In this document: piece by piece, positions 60,381-64,000 of the stretch
Layout: each line of letters starts with the position of its first letter
Position numbering within the stretch: the first letter of the stretch is position 1
DNA from: Torreya grandis
Taxonomy: Eukaryota; Streptophyta; Pinopsida; Cupressales; Taxaceae
DNA: 64,000 bases
Assembly: GCA_037957365.1 (NCBI GenBank)
Contig: JARHVA010004090.1
Coordinates: 309,501-373,500, forward strand
Direction: 5' to 3'
Notes under the pieces: model-generated
What the model was told of the DNA's origin: nothing
The model's input: the letters and a program-made list of their open reading frames with translations, nothing else
Database searches by the model: none
Translations under genes and position numbers: made by a program

Positions 60381-63344
60381 TGAATTATTGCATCTAATCA
60401 TATTTTTTCTACCACTATTTCATATATATTTATCAATTTCACATATGTTTCTTTTTATAATTATTTGAAATCTGTAATGTTATAGTTAAAGTTAAATTGG
60501 TTGCATAATAGACATGCATGTTTTGGTGTGTCTTTTATGAATTTTATGAAGTTATTTGTTGCATTACTTTTTTTGTTCCTTTATTTATGGTTCAAGACAT
60601 GAAAGGATGTTACTAATATTTTAATCAATACATTACTTATATTCTCCTAAATGTATTGTATAGATTATCTTCATGTATTTTTTTTCCATATTTTGTTTAA
60701 TTTGTTTGAAAGTGTGAGAGGGTGTTGTCCATGTCTTTTTCAATGTTATTTATTTTCTATTGCAATCAAGAATAAATGTTGAATTTTAAAAAAATTTGGT
60801 CAATGGCTCACAGTGAATATGGTTTGTATATGTTTTGAACAAGATTATGTTGTAATTATTTACGAGTGTAAAATTCTCATGTATGTATTCACCATACATG
60901 CAATAGTATCTGACCAAAGATAAATCTCTAAATTAATAATTATGATATCCACTCAAATAAAAAATCACTTCCTTCAATTTTTCTTTCATTGAATGGTTTT
61001 CCCAAGTTTACAATTTAAATTTTTGATCTTTAAATTCTACTTGTGTGTTGTATTACTTTGGGCCCTAATTTTTTTTATATGAGACATAGATATTTTTGTT
61101 TCTTGCATAATATTGCATTGGAAAATGATTGTGTTAGATAGCGATGTAGAAATTATATGTTAAATTCAAAATCTATCAATTGATAAACTGAATTGAATAA
61201 GGTCCCATCACAATCAAAATTATATAGAACAAGATTACACAAGTTATTGATTTATAATTTTAGTGAAATGGATATCCAATATGGCTTTAGCTATTTGAAC
61301 ATATTATACAATCAAATCTATATCAATGATATAGTGTATTAACTAGATCTTTTGTAGTACAGAGACTCATAATGGCCATAAATAGGATTTGTATTATAAA
61401 ATAATATCATGTATGGAAAATTTTGACATTATTCATTGAGTCAAAGGTAGTTATTTTTTCCTTTTAGATGACCATATACATATTTTTATATTAATCCATC
61501 TAGCTAGCAAATGTACACTAAAGATGTATCACCATAAACCATCTTCATTACCAAGGGAAGTATGGGACGTAGATGATAAAATTATACATAATATGTTTTA
61601 GTGTCATTTATTCCATGTAATATGTACACTTCAAAAGGATCTAATTCTAGTTCATATGATTTAATTACAATTAGATGACCAATATGCATTCGATTTAAGA
61701 AATGGTTGATGATTCTATTTATTAGTTATAAGGGTGTTTATTGAAAATGTAATAACACATGGAATGTATCAAATGGATAGGCACCAACACTTTAGTTAAA
61801 TGTTACACCATGAAAAAGGTAGTGTTTAGCCACAACATGGTCAATAATATTGTATTGTGTCTTTTTTCTAGTTCATAGATCTCTACAATTATCAATTTCT
61901 TTGATATTTCATTATTTGTCCTCTTTTGTTTTTTAAGATTCAAGTCCATTAATTTTATGAATAAAAAAACTATATATATATGACAATTTACATACCATCA
62001 GTTTAAAGAGATGGTCTATTGGTTTCCATAACAAACAGCTATTGCAACCTCTATGGATGATAATATAATAGCCTATTTTAAAGTCATGTATCTAATAACA
62101 ACATGATTTTTTTTATTTTTAAGTATTCACATGCATTATGGATATTGATTAAAAAAATAGTTATGTATTTCATATATAATTGACACTATGAATGATTCGT
62201 TATATCCAAAAAACATTATGAGACATTATATGGAAATAGTTATAATTATCGACCTCTTTACACTTGATATGCATATATCATATTATTTGAAGTAGTAAAA
62301 AGGTGTGAACTAATTTGGAAAAGAGATTACCTTAAGTAATAGAGTTAAAATAAAATTTCATGAATCAGTATACAAAGATAGGAATTTAACATAGTTAAAT
62401 ATTGATAAAATAAACTATAAAGTAGTGTCTTATGTACATGGATTTATTTGTGATGTGAAAGAAAAAAAATGGTGCAGATGTATTAATTTGTTTCCTCTAA
62501 AAGGTCATTATGGTGATGTCCCAATGATATAAAACATAATTTTCCACTCAAAATTGTATTTAATTTGAACTACACTCAACACACAATAATATATTTCATG
62601 TGATTGACACATATATTGTTAGTTTCTATAACAATTAATATGTGAATTAATTAGGCATGAAAAATTATATATTTATTGGACTAAACATGTCAATAATAAT
62701 TTGTTTTATAAGTGGTTCCAACAATTGTTGAAACATAGAGAAGATGAATTCAAAATTATTAGATAATTATTGCATAAAAGCGATGCATTTGGTGATAACT
62801 AGATATTTATATAACCTTGACATCTAGTTTATGTAGTGAAGTGACATTCAAACATGTTTATAGTTGCATGAATCATTAAATTAATTTTGGAAAAATAAAA
62901 AAATTTATATTATAAAATTTTAATTGTATCTTATATGTAATAATAAAATAAACACAACATTCAAATATACCTTTAGCAATGAACCTTCTAGAGATAAATT
63001 CAATCTACAATTCAAACATAACGTCACTCTAACTATAACTCATAAATATCAAAGTGAAATAAGATGAGTAAATGAATATAATAAATATTTATTTTTTTGG
63101 CCTTACAAGGGATTATATATGATCATATTTTAACATAAACTAATTATATATTTCAATGATTTATTTAATTTATTAAGTAAAAGTGAATTGATAATATATA
63201 TTTTAACAAAGTTGAAAAAATAAATTACATGACTAACTTGGTCAAAAAAACAAATTATAAATATAATTTAATTAATTAATAAATACTCAAGGAGATGAGA
63301 GGGAAAAATCATTTCAATTTTAAGAACCTTGCCTGATCTAGGAA
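60381..63344. other. AT-rich stretch upstream of helentron gene
   Basis: Likely includes the N-terminal or 5' part of the helentron, but I could not identify a domain or terminus. Stops in all frames. Confidence 0.4.
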
Positions 63345-64000
63345 TAGCTTCAATGGTTACCTGGTAAAATTTGTAGGTTGTGAAGTGTCTAGTTTTGGCT
63401 CTAACTGGGAAGCTGAGTTAGATGATGGCATCAAATAGTATATACAACTACAATTATATGAATTAAATGTGTAGATGAAAAAATTATAGTGTGAATTATA
63501 TTTCCAGTCATCATCAAAACCAACTTCCATGCAAGACCCTATCAATGATAGAGTGGATTCATCTTTGACCAGTTTGTTGATAGGTTTTTTAAATCTTGCA
63601 TAGAATTTATCTTCTTTGAAAAATTATAGTTATGGTTTGAGGTGCTTAGTAATTAATATTAATAATTAGCTTTCTAAGTTGACTCCCCATATACAAGCTA
63701 TAGTCAGCAAATGGATCCCCAGACACAAAGATACGTTTAAGTCTAGAAAGGGCGGTGCTAGGTTACAATTTGGTTCTATCAGGTCCTCCTATGCCCCCCA
63801 AATGAAAATGATCCTAAACAAATCTTGGTATATGATGACTATCTGAACATGGTGAACCACTTTCATGAGTATAGTGAATTATATAAAACTAGACTTGCTC
63901 CTAATAGTGTGAGCCATTTGGTGAGGTTTGAAATAGGTTCCAAGACTTTTCCTTCTCCTATTTTAGATGTTTCCTCTTCTTGCTTATTATTGGGTGACCT
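63345..64000 (+). other. Possible coding fragment running off the window
   Basis: A plus-strand frame is open from 63762 to the last base (79 codons) and reads DDYLNMVNHFHEYSELYKTR and SVSHLVRFEIGSKTFPSPIL. Another frame upstream (63350-63760) has coding-like pieces (NGYLVKFVGCEVSSFGSNWE). The less AT-rich composition fits a real or former gene. Family not recognised; probably another element. Confidence 0.3.

Larger units (their letters stand above)
40894..60400 (-). mobile_element. Helentron-like element with endonuclease, split by LTR elements
   Basis: Minus-strand pieces at 60380-56665, 50352-49751 and 41745-41130 read as one Helitron-superfamily protein: DUF6570-like region, HUH Rep, PIF1-type helicase, EEP endonuclease. 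Two gaps between pieces are filled by a Copia element (50353-56659) and a gag-only Gypsy derivative (41746-49750); the Gypsy element at 30058-40893 directly abuts the 3' side. Neither terminus was identified; true ends may lie above 60.4 kb and below 30 kb. Confidence 0.8.

Overview
The window looks like repeat-dense intergenic DNA from a very large, AT-rich plant genome, most likely a gymnosperm. That assignment is an inference from plant-type LINEs with a C-terminal RNase H, Copia elements primed by initiator-Met tRNA, old and heavily decayed Gypsy elements, and no recognisable host gene. No tRNA, rRNA, CRISPR array or intact protein-coding gene was seen. Almost every coding stretch is a decayed transposon gene.

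Layout. 1-4 kb: AT-rich DNA with the 3' end of a Copia element (RT end, RNase H, polypurine tract, LTR). 4.1-18.2 kb: a minus-strand LINE (ORF1 with DUF4283 and zinc knuckle; ORF2 with endonuclease, RT, zf-RVT and RNase H; and an unexpected third ORF just downstream). It is split by a complete Copia element (9518-15961). 18.5-19.8 kb and 24.1-26.9 kb: two blocks of a satellite-like repeat built on a near-palindromic 20-mer; the second block has a period of about 87 bp and a higher-order period of about 1.17 kb. Long (AC)n, (AT)n and (TG)n tracts lie at 20.9-21.4, 22.4 and 28.5 kb. 30.06-40.89 kb: a Gypsy element with long LTRs and two RNase H domains, one of them placed before the RT. 41.7-49.75 kb: a gag-protease-only Gypsy derivative with an extremely G-rich polypurine tract. 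50.35-56.66 kb: a second complete Copia element. 56.7-60.4 kb, plus the gaps between those LTR elements: pieces of one minus-strand Helitron-superfamily gene.

The most striking feature is that last gene. Read on the minus strand across the LTR-element insertions it gives, in order, a DUF6570-like domain, an HUH Rep domain with a preserved two-tyrosine motif, a PIF1-like helicase and an endonuclease/exonuclease/phosphatase (EEP) domain. This is the architecture of endonuclease-bearing helentrons, known mainly from animals, inside what otherwise looks like plant DNA. Two of the insertions are framed by 5-bp target-site duplications, and the helicase reading frame runs on across the Copia junction, so the nesting order can be read directly.

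The second candidate novelty is LINE ORF3 (about 4290-6023, minus). Its start codon lies two bases after the ORF2 stop, and it predicts a globular domain, a charged low-complexity linker and a C-terminal acidic coiled coil. Many of its internal stops are one transition from a sense codon, the same signature as in the known transposon genes here, which suggests it was once a real gene. All domain calls were made by eye; element ends without a target-site duplication are approximate.
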